Positions 35,811-44,000 of a DNA stretch of 64,000 nt are shown one piece after another (the stretch's first letter is position 1; each line of letters opens with the position of its first letter). The stretch comes from Devosia chinhatensis. GTDB lineage: Bacteria; Pseudomonadota; Alphaproteobacteria; Rhizobiales; Devosiaceae. Position numbers and translations under genes: made by a program. The stretch lies in the NCBI RefSeq assembly GCF_000969445.1, contig NZ_JZEY01000054.1, forward strand, positions 744,001 to 808,000, read 5' to 3'. Under the pieces are notes generated by a model. It made no database searches. It was not told the origin of the DNA and saw only the letters and a list, made by a program, of their open reading frames with translations.

Positions 35811-36755
35811 ATGGTCAAGTCCATCAACCAGCTTCGCCCGAAGTTCACCACGCATGCCGATGGCAGCGACGCGGTCCTCTATATCCACGAACTGGTCGGT
35901 GAGCAGGACGGCCCCACGATCGGTATCTCCGCCGCGATCCACGGCAACGAGAACACCGGCTCGCAGGCCATTCTGGAACTCTATCGGCTGCTCAAGGACG
36001 TGCCGCTCAAGGGACGTATCCTGCTGCTCCCGGTGGCCAACCCCTATGCCTTTGCCGTCAACGAGCGCTATTCGACCATCGACAAGGTCGATCTCAATCG
36101 TCAGTTCCCCGGCAATCCCAAGGGCACCTATAGCCAGCAGCTCGCCCATGCCATGACCGAGCACTATCTGAACGTCATCGATGTCCATATCGACCTGCAT
36201 TCGGGCACCGACCGGCCGACCGTCGACTACGTCTATATCTGGAATGACGAGCGCCTTTCGCGCGCCTTCGGCTCCAAGCTGCTCTACCGTCCGGTCGAGA
36301 ACAAGCAGGGCACCGTCTTTGGCGGCACCACCAAGTCGGTGACCATCGACACCCGCAACATTCCGGTTGCGGTGATCGAGCTGGGCGGCGGGATTGTCGA
36401 CCAGGGCCCCTATCTCAAGCGCACGGTCGACGGCGTCCTCAACATGCTCAAGACACTGGGCGCAATTCCAGGCGATCCCTGGACCAACCCGCAGCAAATC
36501 GTCGTCAACGAACTGGCCGGCATTCGTCCCAGCCAGGGCGGTTGGCTCGAGCCGCTGGCGCCCGCCAATGGCGAGATCATCAAGGGCGGCGAACTGCTCG
36601 GCCGGGTCGTCAGCCCCTATACGTTCGAGACGCTGGAAGAGATCCCGACGCCTTTCGAGAATGGCGTGATGATCATGCAGCACCTCACCCGCAACCTCGT
36701 CCATAGCGGCGATTATGGCTTCATGGTCGGCAATCTCGAAGGCGCCACCGACTGA
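35811..36755 (+). CDS. Succinylglutamate desuccinylase/aspartoacylase-like deacylase (AstE/EutE family)
   Basis: A 314-aa M14-fold zinc hydrolase. The zinc ligands are in order: His44 and Glu47 in AAIHGNENTG, His130 in HIDLHSGTD; Glu190 in VIELGGG is the probable catalytic base. DLNRQFPG (94-101) is the substrate-binding motif shared by AstE, aspartoacylase and the ectoine-pathway deacetylase EutE/DoeB. A beta-barrel C-terminal domain (from about 240) closes the fold. The family removes acyl groups from N-acyl amino acids. It lies between the permease and ATPase genes of the importer, so it probably deacylates the imported compound or the product of the M24-fold enzyme. Confidence 0.9.
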   Translation: MVKSINQLRPKFTTHADGSDAVLYIHELVGEQDGPTIGISAAIHGNENTGSQAILELYRLLKDVPLKGRILLLPVANPYAFAVNERYSTIDKVDLNRQFPGNPKGTYSQQLAHAMTEHYLNVIDVHIDLHSGTDRPTVDYVYIWNDERLSRAFGSKLLYRPVENKQGTVFGGTTKSVTIDTRNIPVAVIELGGGIVDQGPYLKRTVDGVLNMLKTLGAIPGDPWTNPQQIVVNELAGIRPSQGGWLEPLAPANGEIIKGGELLGRVVSPYTFETLEEIPTPFENGVMIMQHLTRNLVHSGDYGFMVGNLEGATD

Positions 36756-36801
36756 GTGAAGAGAATGGATCGGCTTTTGGCCGAGACTGGAGACGACGGC
36801 A

Positions 36802-37803
36802 ATGAGCCAGATCAGCACTGTGCAAGCACCCGCGATCGAGGTGAAGAACCTCGAAATCGAGATCATGGGCGGGCAGGGTCCGTTTTCCGTCGTCTCCGAC
36901 ATGAACTTGTCCGTGCGGCCGGGGGAAACGCTCTGCATCGTGGGCGAGAGCGGGTGCGGGAAATCCATGACCGCCCTGTCCCTGCTGCGCCTCCTGCCCG
37001 AGGCGGCCAAGGTGACGAAGGGCGAAATCCGCATAGATGGCGAGGATTTCCTGACCATGGGCCAGCGCCAGGTGGAGCAGTTCCGCGGCGAAAAGATCGC
37101 GATGATCTTTCAGGAGCCGCTGACCGCCCTCAACCCGGTGCTGCGCGTCGGCGAGCAGATTTCCGAGGCCGTGCGGGCCCACCGCAAATGCAGTGGCGCG
37201 GAGGCGCATGCGCGTGCCGTCGAGGTGCTGCGCATGGTGCAGATGCCCGACCCCGAACGCCGCGCCACCCAGTTTCCGCATGAATTGTCGGGTGGTATGC
37301 GCCAGCGCGCCATGATTGCGCTGGCTCTGGCTTGCGACCCCAAGATCATCATCGCCGATGAGCCGACCACGGCGCTCGACGTGACCATCCAGGCCCAGAT
37401 CCTGGGGCTGATTTCCGATCTCCAGAAGCGCCTGGGCACGGCCCAGATCCTGATCACGCACGATCTGGGCGTGGTCTCGGAGGTCGCCGACCGGGTGATC
37501 GTCATGTATGCCGGGCGCAAGATCGAGGAGGCGAGCATCTTCGACCTCTTCGACAACCCCATCCATCCCTATACGATCGGACTCATGGGCGCCGTTCCCG
37601 GCGCCGGGGCAGCCTCGGAAGACGGCGACCGGCTGGCTGACATTCCCGGCACCGTACCCCCGCTCTGGAACCTGCCCAAGGGATGCGCCTTCGCCCCGCG
37701 TTGCCCGACCGCCTCGGCGCGCTGCCTTGAGGAGCGTCCGCCACTTGTTGAAAAACGCCCGGGCCACTGGGCTGCCTGCTGGGATCATGTCGATGCAGCG
37801 TGA
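36802..37803 (+). CDS. ABC transporter ATPase, DppD-like
   Basis: A 333-aa ATPase. Walker A is GESGCGKSM near residue 51, the signature LSGGMRQRAMIALAL near 163, Walker B IIIADEPTTALD near 184, and the H-loop is in LITHDLG. The C-terminus carries the oligopeptide-type extension with cysteines (CAFAPRCPTASARCLEERPP), which bind an iron-sulfur cluster in some family members. It dimerises with the DppF-like ATPase. The stop overlaps that gene's start. A 46-bp gap separates it from the AstE-like gene. Confidence 0.94.
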   Translation: MSQISTVQAPAIEVKNLEIEIMGGQGPFSVVSDMNLSVRPGETLCIVGESGCGKSMTALSLLRLLPEAAKVTKGEIRIDGEDFLTMGQRQVEQFRGEKIAMIFQEPLTALNPVLRVGEQISEAVRAHRKCSGAEAHARAVEVLRMVQMPDPERRATQFPHELSGGMRQRAMIALALACDPKIIIADEPTTALDVTIQAQILGLISDLQKRLGTAQILITHDLGVVSEVADRVIVMYAGRKIEEASIFDLFDNPIHPYTIGLMGAVPGAGAASEDGDRLADIPGTVPPLWNLPKGCAFAPRCPTASARCLEERPPLVEKRPGHWAACWDHVDAA

Positions 37804-38767
37804 ACGCGAACCGCTCCTGAGCGTAGAAAACCTAGAGGTTCATTTCCCCATTCGCGCAGGCGTGCTCCAGCGCCAGGTGGGTGCGGTCAAGGCCGTGGAT
37901 GGGGTGAGCTTTTCGCTCGACCGTGGTGAGACGCTGAGCATTGTGGGGGAAAGCGGCTGCGGAAAATCCACCACCGGCCTCGCCCTGATGGGCCTCGTCA
38001 AGCCGACCGGCGGGCTGGTGCGCTTCGATGGCGAGGAAATCAAGGGCTTCAGCCGTGCGGCGCTCAAGAGCTATCGGCGGCGCATGCAGATCGTGTTCCA
38101 GGACCCGTTCTCCTCGCTCAACCCGCGCCAGAAGGTGAAGGACATCATCCGCGCGCCGCTCGATATCCATAAGGTCGGCACCCCGGCCGAACGCAACGAG
38201 CGCGTTGCCGAGCTGATGCAGCGAGTGGGCCTGAGGCCCGACCAGGCCGACAATTTCGCGCACCAGTTTTCCGGCGGCCAGCGCCAGCGTATCGGTATTG
38301 CCCGCGCCCTGGCGCTCAACCCCGACGTCATCGTCTGCGACGAGCCCGTCTCGGCGCTCGACGTCTCGGTGCAGGCGCAGATCCTCAACCTGCTGAGCGA
38401 CCTGCAGCGCGATCTGGGTGTTTCCTATCTCTCGATCTCGCACGATCTGGGCGTGGTCGAATTCATCTCCCATCGGGTGGCGGTGATGTATCTGGGCAAG
38501 ATCGTCGAGATCGCGCCCAAGAAGACCATTTTCGCCAATCCGCGCCATCCCTATACCGAGCTGCTGATGCGCTCCGCGCCCTCGCGCGACCCGCGCAAGC
38601 GGCACGCCTTCAGCGCCAGCAATGACGATATGCCGAGCGCCACCCGCAAGCCGGCGGGATGTCCGTTCCATACGCGTTGCCCGCTGGCCACCGATATCTG
38701 CAAGTCCGACGAGCCGGCGCTGACCGCGCGCGACGACGGCCAGCTCGTAGCCTGCCACCACCGCTGA
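37793..38767 (+). CDS. ABC transporter ATPase, DppF-like
   Basis: A 324-aa ATPase. Walker A is GESGCGKST near residue 54, the signature is FSGGQRQRIGIARAL near 160, Walker B VIVCDEPVSALD near 181, and the H-loop SISHDLG. The C-terminal oligopeptide-type motif GCPFHTRCPLATDICKSDEP is present. Two in-frame ATGs (37787 and 37793) lie inside the end of the DppD-like gene; the second has better spacing from GGGAT. It completes the five-subunit importer. The far longer open frame to 37508 overlaps the upstream ATPase gene and is not coding. Confidence 0.93.
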   Translation: MQREREPLLSVENLEVHFPIRAGVLQRQVGAVKAVDGVSFSLDRGETLSIVGESGCGKSTTGLALMGLVKPTGGLVRFDGEEIKGFSRAALKSYRRRMQIVFQDPFSSLNPRQKVKDIIRAPLDIHKVGTPAERNERVAELMQRVGLRPDQADNFAHQFSGGQRQRIGIARALALNPDVIVCDEPVSALDVSVQAQILNLLSDLQRDLGVSYLSISHDLGVVEFISHRVAVMYLGKIVEIAPKKTIFANPRHPYTELLMRSAPSRDPRKRHAFSASNDDMPSATRKPAGCPFHTRCPLATDICKSDEPALTARDDGQLVACHHR

Positions 38768-38776
38768 GTTGATCCC

Positions 38777-40009
38777 ATGACGCCTTCCTATCTCTTCACC
38801 AATGGCCGCATTCTCGATGCGGAGGCCGGTACGCTGCACGACGGGCTCGACGTGCTGGTGAATGGCCCGCAGATCGCGGCGATCGGTGCCGCTCTCGCAC
38901 GGTCCGAAGCGACCGAGGTGATCGACCTGGACGGCAGGACGCTGATGCCCGGCCTCATCGACTGCCACGTGCATGTCGTTGCCGAAACGCTCGATCTGTG
39001 GGGCAACATGATCGCGCCGGCCTCACTGTCGGCCTTGCGGTCGGCGCGGGTGATGACCGAGGCGCTGCACCGGGGTTTCACCACGCTGCGCGATCTGGGC
39101 GGAGCCGATTACGGCCTCGTGCGGGCGGTCAATGAAGGTCTGCTCGACGGGCCACGCCTCGTGATCTGCGGCAAGGGGCTGACGACGACAGGCGGCCATG
39201 CCGACCTGCGCCAGCGCACCGACGATCGCCCGGGACTGTTCTCGGACCGGCTAGGATCGATGGGCCTCATCGTTGATGGCGTGGACAACGTGCGCACGGC
39301 CTGCCGAACCATGATCAAGGAAGGCGCGCATTTCATCAAGGTGATGGCCAATGGCGGCGTGTCGTCGCCGAACGACCCCATTCACTCCATTCAGTATTCG
39401 CGCGACGAAATCGCGGCGATGGTGGAAGAGGCCGAAAATGCCGGCCTCTACGTCGCTGCCCATGTCTATACCGACAAGGCCATCCGCCGATGTGCCGAGC
39501 TCGGCGTACATTCGCTCGAGCATTGCAACCTCATCGAGCCGGAAACCGCGCGCATCGCCGCCGAAAAGGGCTGCATCGCGGTGCCGACGCTGGTGGCCTA
39601 CGATGCCCTCGCCCTGGAAGGGGAAGCACTGGGGCTCGGTGCCTCCGAGTTCGCGAAGATCGAGATCGTGCGCCAGGGGGGCCTGCGGTCGCTCGAAATC
39701 ATGCGCGATGCCGGATTGCCGATGGCATTCGGTTCCGATCTCCTCGGGCAGCTTCGCAAATATCACTGCATGGAATTCGAGCTCCTGGCCAAGGTGCTGA
39801 CACCGGCCGAGATCATTCGCTCGGCCACCATTATCGGCGCGCGGCTTTGCCGGCTGGACGGGCAGGTGGGTGTCGTGGCCGAAAAGGCCTTCGCCGATCT
39901 TCTGGTGGTCGATGGCAATCCGCTCGAGGACATCGCCTTGCTCCAGGATGACGGGGCGCATATGCCAATGATCATGGCCAATGGTCGCGTGGTAAAGTCT
40001 GCCCTCTAG
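38777..40009 (+). CDS. Metal-dependent amidohydrolase (Xaa-Pro dipeptidase/N-acyl-amino-acid hydrolase-like)
   Basis: A 410-aa amidohydrolase-superfamily enzyme. The binuclear metal site is complete: His64 and His66 in DCHVHV, Lys188 in HFIKVMANGG (carboxylated lysine), His229 in AAHVYTD, His249 in SLEHCN, and Asp321 in AFGSDLLG. The MANGGVSSPNDP loop is shared with the imidazolonepropionase/prolidase-like subgroup that hydrolyses L-Xaa-L-Pro and N-acyl amino acids. No signal peptide is present. It starts 10 bp after the DppF-like gene and is followed 24 bp later by lrgA. It is probably another step in cutting the imported substrate. Confidence 0.9.
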   Translation: MTPSYLFTNGRILDAEAGTLHDGLDVLVNGPQIAAIGAALARSEATEVIDLDGRTLMPGLIDCHVHVVAETLDLWGNMIAPASLSALRSARVMTEALHRGFTTLRDLGGADYGLVRAVNEGLLDGPRLVICGKGLTTTGGHADLRQRTDDRPGLFSDRLGSMGLIVDGVDNVRTACRTMIKEGAHFIKVMANGGVSSPNDPIHSIQYSRDEIAAMVEEAENAGLYVAAHVYTDKAIRRCAELGVHSLEHCNLIEPETARIAAEKGCIAVPTLVAYDALALEGEALGLGASEFAKIEIVRQGGLRSLEIMRDAGLPMAFGSDLLGQLRKYHCMEFELLAKVLTPAEIIRSATIIGARLCRLDGQVGVVAEKAFADLLVVDGNPLEDIALLQDDGAHMPMIMANGRVVKSAL

Positions 40010-40033
40010 CGCACCGGCCCGATGGAGGCTGCC

Positions 40034-40441
40034 ATGGCGGTGAATGCGGACCATCCCTTGCGGCCGGCTGATTGGGTCACCGGATTTGCGGTGCTGATCC
40101 TGTGCCAGCTTGCAGGCGAAGCCATGGTGCAGCTGCTACGCATCGTCTCGCCCGGCTTCGTCTTCCCCGGCCCTGTCGCGGGCATGCTGCTTCTGGTGCT
40201 GATCCTGAACCGGTTCGCCGAGCGCGCGCGGTCCACCATTGCAGTCGCCAATGGTCTGCTCGGCATCCTGGCGCTGCTGTTCGTTCCCTCCGCGGTGGGC
40301 ATCATGCAGCATTGGGCCGTCATCCAGGCCTGGGGACTGCCGCTTCTCTTGGCAGTGATCGGCTCGACCGTGCTGACATTGCTGGTCACGGTCTATGCTT
40401 TCATCGTCACCGACAGATGGGTCGAGAGGCGCAGGCGATGA
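40034..40441 (+). CDS. lrgA: CidA/LrgA family membrane protein
   Basis: A 135-aa protein with four membrane spans and the LrgA core GFVFPGPVAGMLLLVLIL (about 42-59) followed by NGLLGILALLFVPSAVGIM. The start at ATG 40034 is set by GGAGG 5 nt before it; an ATG at 40022 lies before that site. CidA/LrgA proteins were named as holin-like regulators of autolysis, but LrgAB-type pairs also work as carboxylate (pyruvate, glycolate) transporters. Placement at the end of a catabolic operon favours the transport role here. It overlaps lrgB by 4 bp. Confidence 0.88.
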   Translation: MAVNADHPLRPADWVTGFAVLILCQLAGEAMVQLLRIVSPGFVFPGPVAGMLLLVLILNRFAERARSTIAVANGLLGILALLFVPSAVGIMQHWAVIQAWGLPLLLAVIGSTVLTLLVTVYAFIVTDRWVERRRR

Positions 40442-41151
40442 GCGGATTATCCGGCATCTGGGTTTACCTAGCGGCCTCCCCGCTGACCTGGCTGGGCGTG
40501 ACGCTGGTGGCTTTCGTTCTGGCCATGCGGATCGGGGCCTTCCTCGGCAATTCGCCCCTGGCCAACAGCGTTCTGGTGTCGGCCGCGTTGATCATTCCAG
40601 CGCTGCTGGTGACGCGCACCCCGTATCAGATCTATTTCGAGGGCGCCCAGTTCGTGCATTTCCTGCTCGGACCGGCCACGGTGTCGTTGGCGGTACCGCT
40701 CTATCGCAATCGCGACGCGGTCAAGCGTTCGCGCCTTCCCATTGTCGTTGCCCTGATCGCCGGAGCCCTCACGGCCATCGGCAGCGCACTGGCCATTGCT
40801 GCCCTGTTTGGCGCGCCGCCAGATGTTCTCGCCTCCATCGCGCCCAAATCGGTCAGCGCGCCCATTGCCATGGAGCTGGCTAATGGCATTGGCGGCATTC
40901 CGTCCCTTGCGGCAGTTCTCGTCATCCTCACCGGCATCACCGGCGCCGTAATCGTTACGCCGCTGATGAACGCGCTCGGCATTACGGATTATCGGGCACG
41001 CGGCTTTGCAGTGGGCCTTGCAGCCCACGGCATCGGGACGGCCCGCGCGCTGCAGGTCAGCGATGTTGCCGGCGCCTTTTCGGGAATCGCCATGGCTCTC
41101 AACGGCGCCTTCACAGCCGCTCTCATCGTCGGCGTGATGCAGCTGCTTTAA
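40438..41151 (+). CDS. lrgB: CidB/LrgB family membrane protein
   Basis: A 237-aa protein with about seven membrane spans, the normal LrgB length. Family motifs are PLANSVLVSAALIIPALL (about 40-57), LGPATVSLAVPLY (about 80-92), and KSVSAPIAMELANGIGGIPSLAA (about 137-159), then AAHGIGTARALQ. It overlaps lrgA as ATGA, so the two are made together. This LrgB core is what plants carry fused to LrgA in the plastid glycolate/glycerate transporter PLGG1. It is the last gene of the GntR-led operon. Confidence 0.9.
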   Translation: MSGLSGIWVYLAASPLTWLGVTLVAFVLAMRIGAFLGNSPLANSVLVSAALIIPALLVTRTPYQIYFEGAQFVHFLLGPATVSLAVPLYRNRDAVKRSRLPIVVALIAGALTAIGSALAIAALFGAPPDVLASIAPKSVSAPIAMELANGIGGIPSLAAVLVILTGITGAVIVTPLMNALGITDYRARGFAVGLAAHGIGTARALQVSDVAGAFSGIAMALNGAFTAALIVGVMQLL

Positions 41152-41183
41152 CGCAGGGCCGCTTCTCCACACTATCGGCAGGC

Positions 41184-41205
41184 CCGCAGAACGCCTGCGG
41201 CTTCG
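41184..41205 (+). terminator. Weak terminator-like hairpin after lrgB
   Basis: CCGCAG-aacgc-CTGCGG forms a 6-bp perfect stem 33 bp past the lrgB stop, followed by CTTCGCGCTTTTG. The T-run is short and displaced, so confidence is modest; it is nonetheless the only hairpin between the two + strand operons. Confidence 0.4.
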
Positions 41206-41265
41206 CGCTTTTGTGCGCGCATTCAGCCCCTTAGCGTCCCAAATACAAGATGATGCAATGACAGG

Positions 41266-41284
41266 CAGATTGTCAGACAATCTG
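41266..41284. promoter_or_regulatory. FadR/FCD-GntR-type operator
   Basis: CAGATTGT-CAG-ACAATCTG is a perfect 8-bp-arm palindrome. Its core TTGTCAGACAA fits the known FadR-subfamily consensus TNGTNNNACNA. It lies 51 bp before the first gene of the following operon, which itself encodes an FCD-GntR regulator (46717-47424). A TTGACA hexamer starts 2 bp after it (41286), so the site could block a promoter. Confidence 0.7.
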
Positions 41285-41334
41285 TTTGACATCGTATTTT
41301 CGATCTGCTTTCTTGGTTTGGGACGGAGGACTTC

Positions 41335-41733
41335 ATGGATAGTGAACTTTACAAAAGCGGTCTCAAGACCCGGCGCGAGGTTTTGGGTGAGGAGCATGTG
41401 GCGCGGTCTCTCGCCAGCATGGATGACTTCACAGCTCCCATACAGAAGCTGGTGACCGAGTATTGTTGGGGCGAAATCTGGGGGCGGGACGGTCTTGATC
41501 GCAAGACGCGCAGCCTTATCAACCTCGCCATGCTTTCGGCGCTGAACCGCCCGCACGAAGTGCGCCTGCATGTGCGTGGCGCCCTCAACAACCAGGTGTC
41601 GCGCGAGCAGATCCAGGAAGTGCTTTTGCAGGTCGCAATTTACTGCGGCGTTCCGGCGTGCCTCGACAGCATGAAGGTCGCCGTCGAAGTCTTCAAGGAA
41701 GAGGACGCCAAGTCCGCACAGGCGGAGGGCTGA
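41335..41733 (+). CDS. Carboxymuconolactone decarboxylase (CMD) family protein
   Basis: A 132-aa all-helical protein of the PcaC/CMD type, cytosolic. The core reads EYCWGEIWGRDGLDRKTRSLINLAMLSAL (about 43-70), with the family's His79 in VRLHVRGALNN and a C-terminal helix containing YCGVPACLD (about 103-111). It lacks an AhpD-type CxxC redox pair, so it is more like decarboxylase/isomerase-type members than peroxidatic ones. GGAGG lies 7 nt upstream of ATG 41335. It heads a ten-gene operon; the other genes do not form the beta-ketoadipate pathway, so classical PcaC function is unlikely. Confidence 0.88.
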   Translation: MDSELYKSGLKTRREVLGEEHVARSLASMDDFTAPIQKLVTEYCWGEIWGRDGLDRKTRSLINLAMLSALNRPHEVRLHVRGALNNQVSREQIQEVLLQVAIYCGVPACLDSMKVAVEVFKEEDAKSAQAEG

Positions 41734-41736
41734 GCG

Positions 41737-42645
41737 GTGTCGGACAAGCAATCCATCGGTTTCATCGGCATCGGCGCGATGGGCTGGCCCATGGCGACGT
41801 GCCTTGTGCGCGCCGGCTATCGGGTGACGGTCTATGATGCCCGCACCGAGCAAAGCGAAAAATTTGCCAGCGAAGTCGGCGGCGCCGCAGCGGCCAGCCT
41901 TGCCGAGCTGGCACGGAATGCCGAAGTTCTGGTCACCATTCTTCCCAACAGCGATATCGTCGAAAGCGTACTTTTTGGCGAGGCCGGCATTGCCGCCGCT
42001 CTTCCCCAAGGCGCAACGATCATCGACATGACATCGGGGGTGCCGGCAAAGACCGTCCGCTTCGCGGAGCGCCTGGCAGAGGATGGTCGCGTGCTGTTCG
42101 ATGCGCCGGTTTCCGGCGGTGTCGCTCGCGCTCGCACCGGTGAGCTGACGATCATGGCCGGTGGTGAAGATGAGGTGGTGCAGGCTGCGCTCCCCGTGCT
42201 CAAGGCCATGGGTAACGTCATCCGCACCGGCGTTGTCGGCAGCGGGCACGCCATGAAGGCGCTCAACAATCTGGTCTCTGCCGGCGGGTTCCTGATCGGG
42301 GTCGAGGCCCTGCTCATCGGCAGCAAGTTCGGCATCGATCCCGAGGTCATCGTCGATACGCTGAACAGCTCGACCGGCATGAACAACAGCACCCAGAAGA
42401 AGTTCAGGCAGTTCGTGCTGTCTCGCGGGTTCAATTCCGGCTTTGCCCTCGAGCTGATGGTCAAGGATCTCGTCATCGCGCTCGGCGTCGCGCATGACGC
42501 CAAGGTCAACGCGCCCTTTGCCAATCTCTGCAAGGAAATGTGGTCCTCGGCGTCTGCCGTTCTCGGCCCCGGTACGGACCATACGGCGCTGGCACGTTTC
42601 TCCGAACTGCTTGCGGGCAGCCAGATCCCGGAGCGTCAGTCATGA
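41737..42645 (+). CDS. Beta-hydroxyacid dehydrogenase (3-hydroxyisobutyrate dehydrogenase family)
   Basis: A 302-aa NAD(P)-dependent enzyme. The Rossmann motif GFIGIGAMGWPMA is at residues 8-20, the substrate-binding DAPVSGGVARARTG at 122-135, and the catalytic Lys174 in GHAMKALNN. The N-terminal half binds the cofactor and the helical C-terminal half dimerises. Relatives act on 3-hydroxyisobutyrate, tartronate semialdehyde, L-serine or 2-(hydroxymethyl)glutarate. The GTG start at 41737 is preceded by GGAGGG with 9 nt spacing. The final gene of the operon, a GabD-like aldehyde dehydrogenase, could oxidise the semialdehyde produced here. Confidence 0.92.
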   Translation: MSDKQSIGFIGIGAMGWPMATCLVRAGYRVTVYDARTEQSEKFASEVGGAAAASLAELARNAEVLVTILPNSDIVESVLFGEAGIAAALPQGATIIDMTSGVPAKTVRFAERLAEDGRVLFDAPVSGGVARARTGELTIMAGGEDEVVQAALPVLKAMGNVIRTGVVGSGHAMKALNNLVSAGGFLIGVEALLIGSKFGIDPEVIVDTLNSSTGMNNSTQKKFRQFVLSRGFNSGFALELMVKDLVIALGVAHDAKVNAPFANLCKEMWSSASAVLGPGTDHTALARFSELLAGSQIPERQS

Positions 42646-43979
42646 GCGGCCGCTATTCCGAAGCGTTGGCGGCTCACATCGTCGCTAGCCAGCCAGGCGA
42701 CCTGAATGACGCCGATCGACACGAGGCCAAGCGCGCCCTCATCAACATCGTCGGTTGCGCCCTCGGCGGCGCGGATCATCCCGCCGTCGATATCGCGATC
42801 CGCGCCCTTGGTTCCTTCGCGGGCGCAGCCGATTGTGCCGTGATCGGCCGAAAGGAGAGGGTCGATCCTCTCCTCGCCAGCCTCCTCAACGGCATCAGCT
42901 CGCATGTCCATGATTTCGACGACACGACGCCGAGCAATTATATCCACCCCACTTCGCCCGTGGCATCGGCGCTCTTTGCCTATGCCAGCGTCAATGCGGT
43001 GAGCGGCGTCGATTTTCTCAATGCCTATGTTCTGGGCTACGAGACGGTGACCCGCATCGGCAATGCGACATACCCCGCCCATTACCAGCGGGGCTGGCAC
43101 AGTACCGGATCGATCGGCGTGTTCGGCGCCGCAGTGGCGGTGGGCAAGCTCATGGGACTGGACAAGGCCCGGATGCTGACGGCGATCGGCCTTGCGGCAA
43201 CGCAGGGGGCGGGTATTCGCGACAATTTCGGCGCGATGGCCAAGTCGTTTCATCCGGGGCGCTCAGCCCAGAGCGGCTATATGGCCGCTCTGCTCGCAGC
43301 AGAGGGCTTCACCGCAGGGCCACGGCCCCTGGAAGGGCCGCGCGGCTTTGCCGAGGTCACGGCGGGCGAATACGATCTCGATATCGTCACGGCCGACCTG
43401 GGCCGCGATCACCTGCTGGGGCTCAACACCTATAAGCCATTTCCCTGCGGAATTGTGGTGCATCCCACGATCGATGCCTGCCTGCAATTGCGTGCCGAGC
43501 ACGACTTTGCGCCCGAAGACGTGGTAGCGGTGCAATTGCGTGTCGCACCCCTCGTCCTCGATCTTTGCAATCAGCGCGAGATCACGCGGGGCCTCGAGGG
43601 AAAGTTTTCCATATATCACGCAGCGGCCCTGGCACTGGTGCGCAATCGGGCCAGCCTGGCCGAGTTCAGTGACGCGGCGGTGACAGACCCGGCCCTTGCA
43701 GCCATGCGGTCGCGCGTTACGCCGGTGGCCGACGGATCGGTCAGCGAAGACGGCGTCGAAATCGAACTGGTCTTGTCCGATGGCCGCCGGCTGCACAAGT
43801 CGCTGGAATTTTCGGTCGGCAATATTCGCAAACCCCTCTCCGACCAACAACTGGAAAGCAAATTCCGGGACCAGGTGAGGGTGATCGGGGAGCAGCAGGT
43901 GACGGGGGTGATCGAACGCCTCTGGGCCATCGATACGCTGGAGAACGTGCAGGGCCTGGTGGAAGCCACTCTGCCTTAA
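42642..43979 (+). CDS. MmgE/PrpD family protein 1
   Basis: A 445-aa protein of the 2-methylcitrate dehydratase/cis-aconitate decarboxylase/iminodisuccinate epimerase family. The conserved active-site segments are all intact: HVHDFDDTTPSNYIHPTSPV near residue 89, RGWHSTGSIGVFGAA near 150, AKSFHPGRSAQSG near 202, and KPYPCG-like YKPFPCG near 265, and FSIYHAAAL near 324. ATG overlaps the preceding stop (ATGA). It is followed by the binding-protein gene. The family dehydrates, decarboxylates or isomerises di- and tricarboxylates; the substrate here is unknown. It differs at key positions from the second copy at 48245-49609. Confidence 0.9.
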   Translation: MSGRYSEALAAHIVASQPGDLNDADRHEAKRALINIVGCALGGADHPAVDIAIRALGSFAGAADCAVIGRKERVDPLLASLLNGISSHVHDFDDTTPSNYIHPTSPVASALFAYASVNAVSGVDFLNAYVLGYETVTRIGNATYPAHYQRGWHSTGSIGVFGAAVAVGKLMGLDKARMLTAIGLAATQGAGIRDNFGAMAKSFHPGRSAQSGYMAALLAAEGFTAGPRPLEGPRGFAEVTAGEYDLDIVTADLGRDHLLGLNTYKPFPCGIVVHPTIDACLQLRAEHDFAPEDVVAVQLRVAPLVLDLCNQREITRGLEGKFSIYHAAALALVRNRASLAEFSDAAVTDPALAAMRSRVTPVADGSVSEDGVEIELVLSDGRRLHKSLEFSVGNIRKPLSDQQLESKFRDQVRVIGEQQVTGVIERLWAIDTLENVQGLVEATLP

Positions 43980-44000
43980 GGATCAACAAGGGAGGACTAA

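Noticed and set aside
37508-37792. N-terminal extension of the DppF-like ATPase
   Set aside because: It runs through the end of the DppD-like gene in another frame and encodes Ser/Pro/Arg-rich sequence unlike any ATPase N-terminus.
40468-42582. A 704-codon - strand open frame across lrgB, the CMD gene and the beta-hydroxyacid dehydrogenase gene
   Set aside because: It opposes three genes with recognisable families and has no domain or ribosome site of its own.
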